Below are positions 52,661 to 63,430 of a stretch of DNA of 64,000 bases, piece after piece. A model generated the notes under the pieces. It did no database searches and was not told the DNA's origin. It worked only from the letters and a program-made list of their open reading frames with translations. The DNA is from Mauremys mutica. Its lineage: Eukaryota > Chordata > Testudines > Geoemydidae. Positions within the stretch are counted from its first letter, which is position 1, and each line of letters starts with the position of its first letter. Both the position numbers and the translations under genes were made by a program. The stretch is taken from positions 106,431,222 to 106,495,221 of the forward strand of contig NC_059075.1 in the NCBI RefSeq assembly GCF_020497125.1, in the 5' to 3' direction.

Positions 52661-55600
52661 GTAAGTGCCGGGTCCCGGGCTCGGGCGGGAGCGGCCCCTT
52701 TAAGGCCGCCCCAGGTGCAGGGCAGTGGGGGTGTCCCGTCGGGCAGGTCCGCCGTGCCATGGCAACGGGTCACCGCGTCCTCGCGCCTGGTGCCCTGCCA
52801 GAGCCGTGTGTCCCGGCGTCCTCGCCGCCCGGTGCTGGGGCTGCACAGTGATGTCATAGTGCCCTGCTGCTGCTGCAACGTGCCGTGATGTCATTGCACC
52901 CATAGCCGGGTGTAATGATGTCACCGCCGCCTGCTGTCACCGTGGCTCATGATGTCACAGCCTCCTGGTGCAGCCGGGTGTCATGATGTGCCACCGTGTT
53001 GTGCCACCAGTGCCCGGCTCTGGGTCATCCCGAGGCGTAACTTTGCCCTAATGTGCCGTGGCAGCTCTGTGTTGTCCTAGCCCCGAATCAAAACGTTGCT
53101 GTGCTGGGATGTCACCTTGCTCCTGCAGTACCTGGAATGCCCTGTTATAAACTGGGGTGAGCCTACAAAGGCCGGGACCGTGGCAGGTGTTCTAGCCGTG
53201 GTTTGTGACATCTGATGTTTACTTTTTTTCTAATATGTCAGGAAGGGGCAGTATGAATTGTGTGCTGTTTCAGGATCTCTAAGACCTAGTTTAGCTCTTG
53301 TGAAGGTCACTCGGGTATCTTCCTGCCATATAAATCAGCAGTAGTGAGATACAAAGGCTTGTTAGTTGTTGGGACTGAGAAATATAAAGATACTGGATTT
53401 AAAGATACAGCTTTCAAAGGCACGAATGGCATTTAGTTACCTAACTACCCTAGGTGCCTAGCTGTTGTTTGTGCCTTTGAAATTGCACCTTGGAAGGTTA
53501 GAGAAGATGCTATCGTGTAACAAGTCATATGGATCCTAAGCTTCTGAGGCAAGTGTGTTGGGTTAGTGGTAGCACAACGAGATGACTTATTACTGTACAA
53601 GGCAAAACTTGGGATACCAGCAATACAAGCCTGAAGTACCATTACTGATATCTAAGTGGCTGGGAAACCCTTTCATATAAGTTAAATATCCTTACATTCC
53701 CATGTTGTCCCTTCTCCTTTGTCTCCTAAAGTTGCTTTCTTTCCTGTTCATTAATCATAGTACTGTATGTCAATGGGACAGACTCTTCTAATGATGGGTT
53801 CTACAGGTTATAAGAATCAGTGCAATATGGGGTTTGGTTCGAGGCATAAACTTGGCACACATGATTATGTTTAAAAACGAAGGAGTGACAGTCTGCATTC
53901 CAGACCCCTTACATAAGACCTGTTCTGCAGAATATATCCTACACTTTCCCTGTGTGAGCTATATTGTGGTACTTTTTGTGCCCCTTACGTTTCAGGAAGC
54001 CTCCTCTCCAAGAGAAGGTTTTAAATAAAAATGTTTGGTTTTGTAAGAAGAATTTTTTTTTCAGCCAACATTACCAAAAAGTCTTGCATAGTAGGATTGC
54101 CTAAGCTTAAATATGGGGCATGGATATGCAGGACATTGCTAATTAATATGGGAGCAACAGCTCAGGTTCTCTTGGAGTAATTGAAGTTGTTCTATCCGGG
54201 GAGCATCTGGTATCCTTCTGAAAACACCAAGTTTTTTTTAAAAAGCAGGGTTTATTTTAGTAGAACAATTCAGAGTTTTGTGCTTTTAAGTTACTATTTA
54301 CTATTTATATTGTAGTGCAGCCCCATTGTGCAAGGCACTGTACAAACATAAAACAAAGTGATGGCCCCTGCACACTTAGTGAAAATATTACCAGTAGTTC
54401 TGTTTTACAAGTAAGAATAATATTCTCATATGTACCAAGTGGCTGCTAGTAGGCCTCTTCTTTTTCTGATTTATTTTCAGTAGCTTAAAAAAGAAGAATT
54501 GAAATATCAAGGCATGAGCTTTCTTGAAAACTTTTGGTTCAGTTTATTATAAGGTCTACCAGTATTACTTATTGCTTAAAAGTCCACTGTTGAGTTCTTT
54601 AAAATTTAAGTTTTGTTTACTTCAGAATATATATTTGCATAGTCTAATATTATTAAACATTTTTTCATGAATTTTTGTTTTGAATTTAAGTATTCTCCTC
54701 CCGTGTTCCACCAAAGTACTGTAACTTCAGGTAAGTCTATGCTGCACATGCCTTTTGGTGGTGTCTAGAATACATACACTACTTGCCAACCTAGCACGGG
54801 TATAAATAGCAGTGTAGATGGTGAGGCACTACTTAGGCAAATGGAGTATGGGCATGCCTGAGACCTGTGGGTATGTACTCAGCTGTATCCCTACATGACT
54901 CTCTAAAGCCCAAGCAGTGCCTCTCTATCTATGGGCCTATTTTTAGTGGTGTAGTGTTCCGCTACCTCCCCACTGCTGGAGCCCTTTCTGCTGCAGGAAG
55001 CTGCTAGAGACTTTTCCTACCACAGGGAAAGGTGCATGGAGTGAGGGAGCTGCGGGAGACTTTCTCCACAGCCTCCTCTCTGCCAGAGCCTTTCATCGAT
55101 GCATGTAACTACACACTGCAGTGTGTACGTGGTCAGCTTTTCACTGTGGCATGTAACTGCACATATCGTACAGGCCGCTGTAAGTGGTGTGCAGTGTAGA
55201 GGTAACCTTTGTATTAGTTCATGAGAATTGGAAAGTGAAACTGACTAAAAAACAAAAATAAAACTTACGTTAGCTCCTGCTTTTTTGAGCCTTCCATCTT
55301 ACAATCCCTATTGGCAGAAAACAGTTTATGCCCCCAATATACATCATTTACATTGAAATATCGTCTGTTTGTCTGAATGAATTTCTATATCCTCCATTCT
55401 ATTTGTGTACATTCTTTAATCCAGCAGTTGCAAAATTGTTATGAAAATGTAGTAAGCCAGACACACAGTCTACTCGTCCACTTTTACCATATGGCTGAGG
55501 ATAATGGGAGGGAAGAGGGGGAAATGACTTGCCTCCGATGAGCAGCATTTTTGCAAGGCTCCTGTAATCCTTTCAGTGACCAAGATGAGTAATATGCAAA

Positions 55601-58600
55601 ATGTAAACAGGCAGCGGAAATGGTGAACAAGTAATCTGAAGTGGTATTAGTAATACAGCAAATTATACTTTTACAAATACTATTTTTAAAGTGCCAATCA
55701 CCCTAAAGAATGCATAAGAGAACCAGACCTTTAAAGTGTCTTTTATTGTATATAAAATAAGAGTTTTATGAATCTGTCTGAATATTTGTAATCATTTCCT
55801 ATTGCCCAGGCCTTTGCAGACAGCAACCTTCTCTGTAGCAACCTTCTCTGTAGCAGAGATTCTCAAACTGTGTCTATTTGACTTGTACAAATCACTGACA
55901 ATGTTCACTGACATTGAATGTGCTGAGCCCAAAATAGCTGGTACTCCACTGAAGTAAGGGATCCCCATATATTTGTGGGTGGGTACTCTTTTCCTCTCTA
56001 ATGTCCTTTCTGTCCCTGCTGTGCTGACAATGCTTTTGACAGCAGAAAGGCCTGAGAAAGAGAAAATACACTTTGTGGGATTCTTGTCTTACAAAAGTGA
56101 GAAACTGATGACACTGGTATCATTTAAGTAAAGCTATCTAACTAATGGATTGCTTAACAAGATTTCAAGGTAGTTGTTTTTAATCTTTCATGTAAATGGT
56201 ATGTAGAAACTAATATATCTTAGTCATCGGCTTTGTGTCTTATTTCAACATTCCATACAAGGTCACAATGTCATATAGCATTAGGTGGCATAATTTTCCA
56301 TATATGGAAAGTAGAACACATTGACAATTATATCACATGGAGGGTTCATACAACTATATTAATTAGCATACCAAAAAGTAGCGCTTTATTAGTCTCTGCA
56401 ATGAAGCAAGTGGTGCTAAACTTTTTAACATTGGGGAAATTTCAAATTTGCTACATATTAATAGTTAGAAAAATAAGAATTTGTAAAAAGTTATGTTGTC
56501 TCAACTACTGATGTTCAAAGTATATATTTAAAAAGAGAGAGCAACCCTTGGGTGACTTAATAATTGCCAATGGATCATTCCAATCAGATGAGTATTAATC
56601 CTGTGTTCAGTGCTTCTGCAGCATTCTTCTTCTTCTGTAGAGAAGAAGCTGCCTATCATGTTGAATTTTAATAGATTTGATTTTTTTTTCAATATGGACA
56701 TTAATACATTAGGGAATAGAATGGTGAGCTTTTTTCATTGTGGTATAAATCAAATTTGAACTTGGTACACTGATTTTTTTTTAATTAAAAAATAGTTCAG
56801 GCTTTAAATGGGTGTGGTGGTTTGTTTTGTTTTTTGCTTGAAAAGTTCTGATCACAGAACACTTCAGATTGCAATCTGTACAAAAGATATGGCATGGAAA
56901 CCTAGCAGTGCAATCATTCCGATTCTGCCCCACTAATATGCTTCAACCTTGTTCTGGAAGGATCACATCTAAGTTTGAGAGAGGGATGTTTTATTCTTTG
57001 TGTTAATTCACTTGTACTTGGGACTGCCACCAAGAATAGTAAATGTGGAGGTGACTTCTGGTATAGCTGTTGACCACCAGGATGAACCTGACAGAGACCA
57101 GTGTATTTTATATGTCAGCAAACTATCATTAGATTGTAATGACTGTTGAATTTTAGTTGAATTTGAGACAGTAACCTAACAGTAAAAAATTGTATTTTAT
57201 TAGCAATCCCCTAAGCCATCTAGATTCCCTTGCATTCAGAAGGACGCATGTGCTTTTGTATCTCTCAGTTAGTTGATGCATTTGTGTAAACAGAAGACAC
57301 AGGATACTATACAACTTCCCTTTCCAAAAGTTTTCAGGGCGTGGAGGAAAAAGATCATTACTCAGACTTACCAAGTCTCCTTAAATTAGTTAAAGTTCAT
57401 ACCTGCAATAATACTTGTCAAAAAGAGTGCTGCCTCCGAGGTTTTTTTGAGATGTATGTATGTTGTTTTCCTGATCTTTCATACACACAATAAATATATC
57501 ATGGGGCTCATCTGGCGATTCAGATTTCAAACAGATTGACCAGTTACCATCTTACATTAATGAATGTTTCATTTTGTAAGCATCTACTAGAGATAAGAAT
57601 AAATATTCCAATATTTATAAACATGAACCATTTAGAGAGAAATTTAGTTTATTGGCCAATCTTAATTCCATTTATAAGATTGCACATATTGTCTACTTAA
57701 AACTACACACATCCATTTTTCTTTTTACTTCTTATCCACCATGGATAATACTGCATTGACTTAAATTTGAGGGCAATTTTTTTAATGCATTGAGCTGACT
57801 CTGAGAGAGAGAGAGTGAAGTATGCAAAGCAACTGTTGTGACTGTGATTTTTTTTGTCACCGGTTCTGTTCATTGCACTAAACTTTAAACATCTGGCATT
57901 AAATCCTGTGTATATTTTAAAGGGTCAAATACACTTGTTATCTCACTAGCATTTATACATCATCCCTTTATATTACTGTCTTCTCGAAAGGTTGCTTGTT
58001 GTAAATAGACAGTACATACAGTATTAGATATGGTTTTAGAAGTGTAATTGACTAATATTTTCCTCTTGGTTTTATAATTCTAACTGCCTCTGTTCTGCAT
58101 TGCTTCTGGTCATTCGCAGGGACCAAATGAGCAGATGAAATATTCCATTAAAGCGAAACAATTATTTCATTCCCCATAGGAAATGGGCCACACACAAAAT
58201 CTCAGTCTCAGCTGATAATACTTGCACACATCTGGAAGAATCCCACCTCCAGAGTTCCTACACCCACTTGTAACTATTGCTTTTCCCTTCAAAAGCTGTG
58301 CTGTGGCAATAAGCTTAGTGCTACAGAAGCTATATGGAAACTTCCCTTGTAGAACAAGATTACCATACTGTCTTAGAAGTAAAAAATTGGTTTAGTGGCC
58401 TGGAACATGGGATTTGGAGACAGGAACTCATGTGTTCTAATCCTGGCACTGAGACCAACTCATTGTATGATCCCGAGTACATATTGATTTTTCCTTTTCC
58501 CTTACGTACCTCATGAGACAGTTCATTAATGTTTGTACGGCGTTTTGAACATGGAAAGCATCACAAAGTCTAAATTGTTAGGGAAAGATTTAAAGCTGTG

Positions 58601-60287
58601 TATTAATGTGAGTGCTAGCACAGATTTTGTAAACGCCACTGAGCAAATCGCAATGCTTTCTATACAGCAGTGGTTCTCAAACTTTTTTTTTTTTCCATGG
58701 ACCACTTGAAAATTGCTGAAGGTCTCAGCGAACCACTTAATGATCTTTCCAAATGTGGTTTGTACCATTAGCTAACTATTGTAAAGCACTTTGGATAAAA
58801 GCACTATATAAAAATAACTTAATGATAAATGTTTTTTTGTTCTACAAATAAAAGCACACAACTCATATTTTAATATCAGTAGTCTTCCCTTTCTAATGCG
58901 ATGGATGTGCCCTCTCTCCTCCACCTCAGCAGCTCCTGAGCTGGGCCTGGGAAGGAGGGCTGGGGGAGTCTCTCCACTGCCATAGCAGCCACAGAACTGA
59001 GGCTGGGAAGGAGGGCCATCTCTCCCTGGCAGCTGCAGCCTTGGAGCTGGGGAAAGTCGCTTCTTTCTGTGGCTGCCGCAGCCCTGCACATCCCAAATTC
59101 TACCCACTCCCTCTTCTCACCCCACTGCCCCCTCCCACCTACCCTCTATTTCCCCCAAGGCCACCACCTCACTTTACATATGGGTCTTCTCCAGGGTCCA
59201 GGCACCTAATTAGTGGAGCCACACCTGTGCGGCTCCACTAATTAGGTGGGTGGCCCTTCATTCTCTTGTGTGCGGCCATTCAGGCATGCAATTTATAGGG
59301 AACTGTCTGTGGACCACCTGAATGGAGCTTGTGGATCACTGGTGGTCCATGCACCATAGTTTGAGAACCTCTGCTATATGGTACCTTATTGTGAGTGTCC
59401 CTCTCAAACCACAGAACTTCTCCCTTTGTAAATGTGCTATGCTCTTTTAAGTATAAGAGTTACTTAGTGCTTGTAAAATAAACTATATAAAACAAAGCCT
59501 GTTTTACATTTGCATGATGGAAGATGAGCTGAGTAAGTCATAGGAAAGAATGGGGGTACATGTGGGGTAGTCTACCATGTCTTCTGTCAATTAATATAAC
59601 TCCTGTTCATTTTAATGCACAGGGCCGGCTCCAGGCACCAGCACAGGAAGCAGGTGCTTGGGGCGGCCAAGGGAAAGGGGCGACATGTCTGGGTCTTTGG
59701 CGGCTCTTCGGCAATTCAGCAGCTAGTCCCTCCCGGAGGGAAGGACTGGCCACCGAATTGCCGCCGAAGAATGATGCGGTGCGGTAGAAAAAGCTGTAGC
59801 ATATTACATGTTGCATGTTAATGCATATTACATACACATTTGAGGAAAGAAACTGATGCGGGGGACATACAGGTAGTAAGTAGCACTGATAGCTGTAATT
59901 TAACATTCTGCAAACACTTGTCAGTCAGAGCAAGTAGGGGAAAGTGAGCATCAAATTAGGACCTCACACATAAGCCCCAGTCCTGCAGAGATTTAAGTAT
60001 ACTTTTATAGATTTAAGTACAACCTTTATATGTTGTGAGTAACTCCATTGACATTAATATGACTACTCATGGTGCATAAAGTTAATCATTCATGTGTAAA
60101 TCTTTGTGGGACGAGGGCTTTAGTGGACTAAGAGGGTGAAGTGCTGATTAAGCCCACTAGGCATGGAAGATCCTCTTATAACTGTTATAAATTGTATTTT
60201 TGTTTTCCTGCAAAAGACCTGGGTCTGTGCCTTTGTCTCTGAGCCATGATTTCCCCCTGAAATTTACCATGGAAAAACAATAGTCCT

Positions 60288-60345
<58 letters not shown>

Positions 60346-60796
60346 TTTTAAAGACCATTTATAACAACCTTTTCTGGTTGTTCATTACATTTGACAAAAT
60401 ATTTTCCCTCAAATTTGCTGTCAGTTTCTAGTATACATCTGGTTGTTTCAATGATATTATTTGCCCTACTAGCTTTGGGTATATTTTTGGTCACAATATG
60501 CCTTTTTTACTTTAGTTCTGACCATATGTCCTGTGCCTCTGTCTTTGCAGCTTCCAACTACAGTTTCATTCTGAGCATTAGAGAAGAGGAAGCCAGGCTG
60601 AAGGCTTTGGACAAGTACCTCAGCACTCGTAGTTATATCCAGGGGTTCACATTTTCACATGCAGATGTGGAAGTATTCAGACAGTTTTCAAGGCCACCTA
60701 TGGACCAGCATTTCCATGTTGTTCGGTGGTATAGGCACATAGAAGCAATCTATGGTGGCAGCAATGAAAAAATTGAACCTTGTAAACTTCAAACAA
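52636..60796 (+). CDS. CARS1: Cysteinyl-tRNA synthetase, cytoplasmic; 5' part (two exons)
   Basis: CARS1 charges tRNA-Cys with cysteine in the cytosol. Exon 1 (52636-52660) starts in strong Kozak context and encodes MAAAGGEP. After a 7.9-kb intron, exon 2 (60551-60796) joins in frame (SNYSFILSIREEEARLKALD ... SRPPMDQHFHVVRWYRHIEA). Exon 2 corresponds to the ~83-residue GST-C-like N-terminal exon that vertebrate CARS1 includes by alternative splicing; such domains mediate protein contacts among synthetases and elongation factors. Together 271 nt, ending in phase 1. The catalytic Rossmann fold (HIGH/KMSKS motifs) is absent and must lie beyond 64,000. Identity rests on exon 2, the leader and linkage to OSBPL5. 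Confidence 0.82.
52849..52991 (+). repeat. Cluster of TGATGTCA motifs in CARS1 intron 1
   Basis: Exact TGATGTCA at 52849, 52886, 52916 and 52950, with a near copy (TGATGTGC) at 52984; spacings 37, 30, 34 and 34 bp. One base from the CRE/ATF palindrome TGACGTCA. May be a degenerate minisatellite or a binding-site cluster. Confidence 0.6.
54295..54420. repeat. Diverged SINE-like fragment
   Basis: 'gtgcagccccattgtgcaaggcactgtacaaacataaaaca' matches a widespread amniote repeat core. Short. Confidence 0.4.
54725..55205. mobile_element. Possible MITE, about 480 bp
   Basis: GGTAAGTCTATGCTGCACA at the left and GTGTGCAGTGTAGAGGTAACC at the right form an imperfect inverted repeat (GGTWACYYTACACTGCAC). 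Confidence 0.45.
58385..58505 (+). repeat. MIR-type SINE fragment
   Basis: Pattern 'ggtttagtggcctggaacatgggatttggagacaggaact...tgttctaatcctggc' fits a sense MIR head. Confidence 0.5.
58668..59373 (+). mobile_element. Non-autonomous hAT element, 706 bp
   Basis: CAGTGGTTCTCAAACTTT at the left, AGTTTGAGAACCTCTG at the right. Flanked by CTATACAG (58660-58667) and CTATATGG (59374-59381), 6/8 match. Contains an 18-bp perfect palindrome arm CACCTAATTAGTGGAGCC and its complement around a 10-bp loop (about 59203-59248). Confidence 0.8.
59620..59790 (+). mobile_element. hAT-type MITE, truncated on the right
   Basis: Starts CAGGGCCGGCTCCAGGC like the family at 17128 and 30835 and shares 'gcaggtgcttggggcggcc'. 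The right terminal repeat is missing. Confidence 0.55.
60291..60341. repeat. (TA)n microsatellite
   Basis: About 24 TA units, 210 bp upstream of CARS1 exon 2. Confidence 0.95.
60551..60796 (+). CDS. CARS1: CARS1 exon 2: GST-C-like N-terminal domain
   Basis: 82 codons. Contains LSTRSYIQGFTFSHADVEVF and HVVRWYRHIEAIYGG, typical of the GST-C-like domains appended to synthetases and EF1 subunits. Acceptor TTTGCAG, donor GTGAGT at 60797. The upstream intron ends with a (TA)n microsatellite about 210 bp away. Confidence 0.88.
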
Positions 60797-61130
60797 GTGA
60801 GTAGTGACATGGACTTGGTGGGAAAGTTACAGATTAGTAGACACTTTGTTTATATATTTTGATTGCAGAGAACCTCAACAGTTGCCCATCCATGCAATGA
60901 GTGATTTTACACAATATTAAATTTCACAATATCAAAACAATATTTAAATCCCATACAACAAGCTGCACACGCTCTACTAATCAAACCACCAGCAAGTATA
61001 CAAATAAACCCTTCAATCTCCCCTTATCCTCAAATGGTCAAGGAAGAAAAGGATGGCCTTTGGAGAGTGTCCACAAGTATGACAAATCTGGGCTCTGGCA
61101 GACTAAGGGGGAAAGCAGATTCCAGCGTTA

Positions 61131-61800
61131 GAATCATAGGACTGGAAGGGACCTCAAGAGGTCATCTAGTCCAGTCCCCTGCACTCATGGCAGGACTAAG
61201 TATTATCTAGAGCATCCCTGACAGGTGTTTGTCTAACCTGCTCTTAAAAATCTCCAGTGATCTTTCTGGGTTCAGAAGTTTAGCTGATTGGTCTGTAATT
61301 CCCTCGGCTGTCCTTATTTCCCTTTTTATATATTGGCACTATATTTGCCCTTTCTCAGTCTTCTGGAATCTCTCCAGTCTTCCAAGACTTTTCAAAGATA
61401 ATCGCTAATGACTCAGATATCTCCTCAGTCAGCTCCTTGAGTATTCTAGGATGCATTTCATCAGATCCTGGTGACTTGAAGACATCTAACTTGTCAAAGT
61501 AATTTTTAACTTTTTCTTTCCCTATTTTAGCCTCTAATGCTAGCTCATTTTCACTGGCATTCACTATGTTAGATGTCCAATCACCACCAACCTTCTTGGT
61601 GAAAACTGAAACTAAGAAGTCATTAAGCACCTCTGCCATTTCCACATTTTCTGTTATTGTTTTTCCCCCTCATTGAGTAGGAAGGGGACCCTGTCCTTGG
61701 TCTTCCTCTTCCTTCTGATGTATTTGTAGAATGTTTTCTTGTTACCCTTTATGTCTCTAGCTAGTTGAGAGCACCTTGCCAACAGTTTCCCCCACCTTTA
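61131..61800 (-). mobile_element. CR1 LINE pieces, antisense, with reverse-transcriptase remnant
   Basis: 61131-61255 is the antisense CR1 tail ('ggactggaagggacctcaagaggtcatctagtccag'). From 61355 to 61645 the minus strand is open for 96 codons: [16 protein letters not shown], then [20 protein letters not shown] and [19 protein letters not shown], the N-terminal reverse-transcriptase region of CR1 ORF2. Tail and RT region abut directly, so the element is internally deleted or two copies are joined. Not functional. Confidence 0.8.
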
Positions 61801-62599
61801 TATCACGGAAGTTAGGTGTCTCTGCAGATCACAACTGTGGAAGAGGTGGTCCCTTGGATAATTAGGTGCCATAGAGTTTAGGAGTTAAAAGGGGAAACCA
61901 AGCATCTTGAACTCCACCTGGAAACCCACAGCCAATTCATACAGTTCCAGTGGCACTATGTTATGTGCTTCTGGTATGAGGCTTCACTTAAACAGATGCT
62001 GAAGTTTCCAGATGTTTTCAAGGTGTAGCTCCATGTAGAATGTATTACAGTAACCTAGTTTCAAGATGGCAAAATCATGGATAAATGTGGCAAGGTCCAT
62101 GGTAGAATAAATGTGGCTGTTTCTGTCAGATGGACAGAAAATTGGGTTCCATTAGTATACTGAAGATATCATAGCACTTGGCTCCATACAAAATCTCCTA
62201 GTAACCTTATATTGACATAAATAAGAACAAAATGGAACCCGTCAACACCTCGTGCGACAGGGCCCTTGGAGCTCACAATTGCTATCACTACCATCTGAGT
62301 CCTTCCAAATTAAAAGGAGTAAAAACACTCCAGAGTGATTCCATCTGTTCCTGCTAGGTGATCGGAGATGTGTCACTAGCAGTGTAACACACACTCCAGA
62401 TTACATCATTAGCAAATGACCACAAAGTTCTACACTGGGTGTAGCTAGTAATGTGGCATAATTGATGGACCCAGAGGTATTTGAAATAGTGAAGCTATTT
62501 CCTTATTTGTTTTGTTTGATAGTTTCTCTGGTTACAGAAATCAATTATCAGTGTTTTTAATAATAAAAAACCTAACCATTAGATATAAGACATTGTCAT

Positions 62600-63430
62600 A
62601 GATCCACAGGATCAGTGCTATGCCTCAAGCTTTGCATCAGTCTCTTGGAGGAACCCCTTCAATGTGCTAGCCCGCAGGGGCTCTCACTCTTCCTTAAGGG
62701 TAGGCCATACAGCCTCACGATTTCCTGAGACTGAACTGTTCGGGCTTCAGCGCTTCTGCATCACACCTCTGATGCATCACATCCTTCTGAACAAGTCCAA
62801 CTGAGATAGACTCTGGGTTAGGGACTTGAATGTTTTTCAGGGACTAATGCACATCACACAGTATTTTCAGTGACACTCAAACAGTGGTTTCAAAACAGTA
62901 GGGTTTATTAGTCAACTGGATGCACAGCTCTGGAAGTCCTTAGGTTAGCATAGAAATATAAAGACTAAACCATAGTCCATTCTGGTCAGCCCAGCACAAT
63001 TCACCAGTCAAGCTGTAGTGAACTCCATTTTCAGGCTCTATATTTCTCTCTGACTTCCTTCCTTCCTTCCTTAGTCTGTTCCCAGATGAGCGAGCTCCCA
63101 AACTTCTTCCAGAGCCCACACTTGTCCTTCCCCCGTCACACCTCTTAGTACTTTGTTCTTGAGCTGGGGCTCTGCTCAGGAGAAGTGGGGGAAACCCTCC
63201 TCCTCTGGGTTGTTAGTTGCTGGGTGTCAGTGTCCTGGTGATTGGGTTTTCCATTGTTTTTTGTGGGTTTTCCATTGATGTCGATCAGCGTTGGCCAATG
63301 TTTGTATTAACCCATTCAGTCCACTCAGACAGCTAAGCAACATGCCACCTGCCCCCTTTGTCTCCTAGTCTTCCTTGAGAGCAAATGTAATCCTTTCCCC
63401 CCACATTGGATAGCAATGCAAAGTAAGGGG
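62600..63430 (-). mobile_element. Probable antisense LTR or other retroelement piece
   Basis: Pattern 'gtagggtttattagtcaactggatgcacagctctggaagtcctt' is typical of antisense LTR ends (TTTATT as the complement of AATAAA). No paired LTR, primer site or coding region seen. Low certainty on family and boundaries. Confidence 0.35.

Larger units (their letters stand above)
52400..52800 (+). promoter_or_regulatory. CARS1: CpG-island promoter of CARS1
   Basis: TATA-less, CpG-rich. Readable motifs upstream of the ATG: an NRF1-like CGCGCACGCGCA (52408-52419), a palindromic E-box GTCACGTGAC (52453-52462) and an ETS/GABP site ACCGGAAGT (52515-52523). These are common in housekeeping promoters. Exact start site unknown. 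Confidence 0.65.
52992..60550 (+). other. CARS1 intron 1, bulk
   Basis: No further exon recognised. Holds a possible foldback MITE (54725-55205), a MIR-like fragment (58385-58505), a hAT element (58668-59373), a hAT MITE fragment (59620-59790) and a (TA)n tract. The stretches 53000-54700 and 55210-58380 look unique and AT-rich, with nothing I can name. Confidence 0.6.

Noticed and set aside
60901..61131. 76-codon open frame after CARS1 exon 2, considered as the next CARS1 exon
   Set aside because: The translation (NGQGRKGWPLESVHKYDKSG) does not resemble the expected CARS1 sequence and no suitable acceptor/donor pair frames it.
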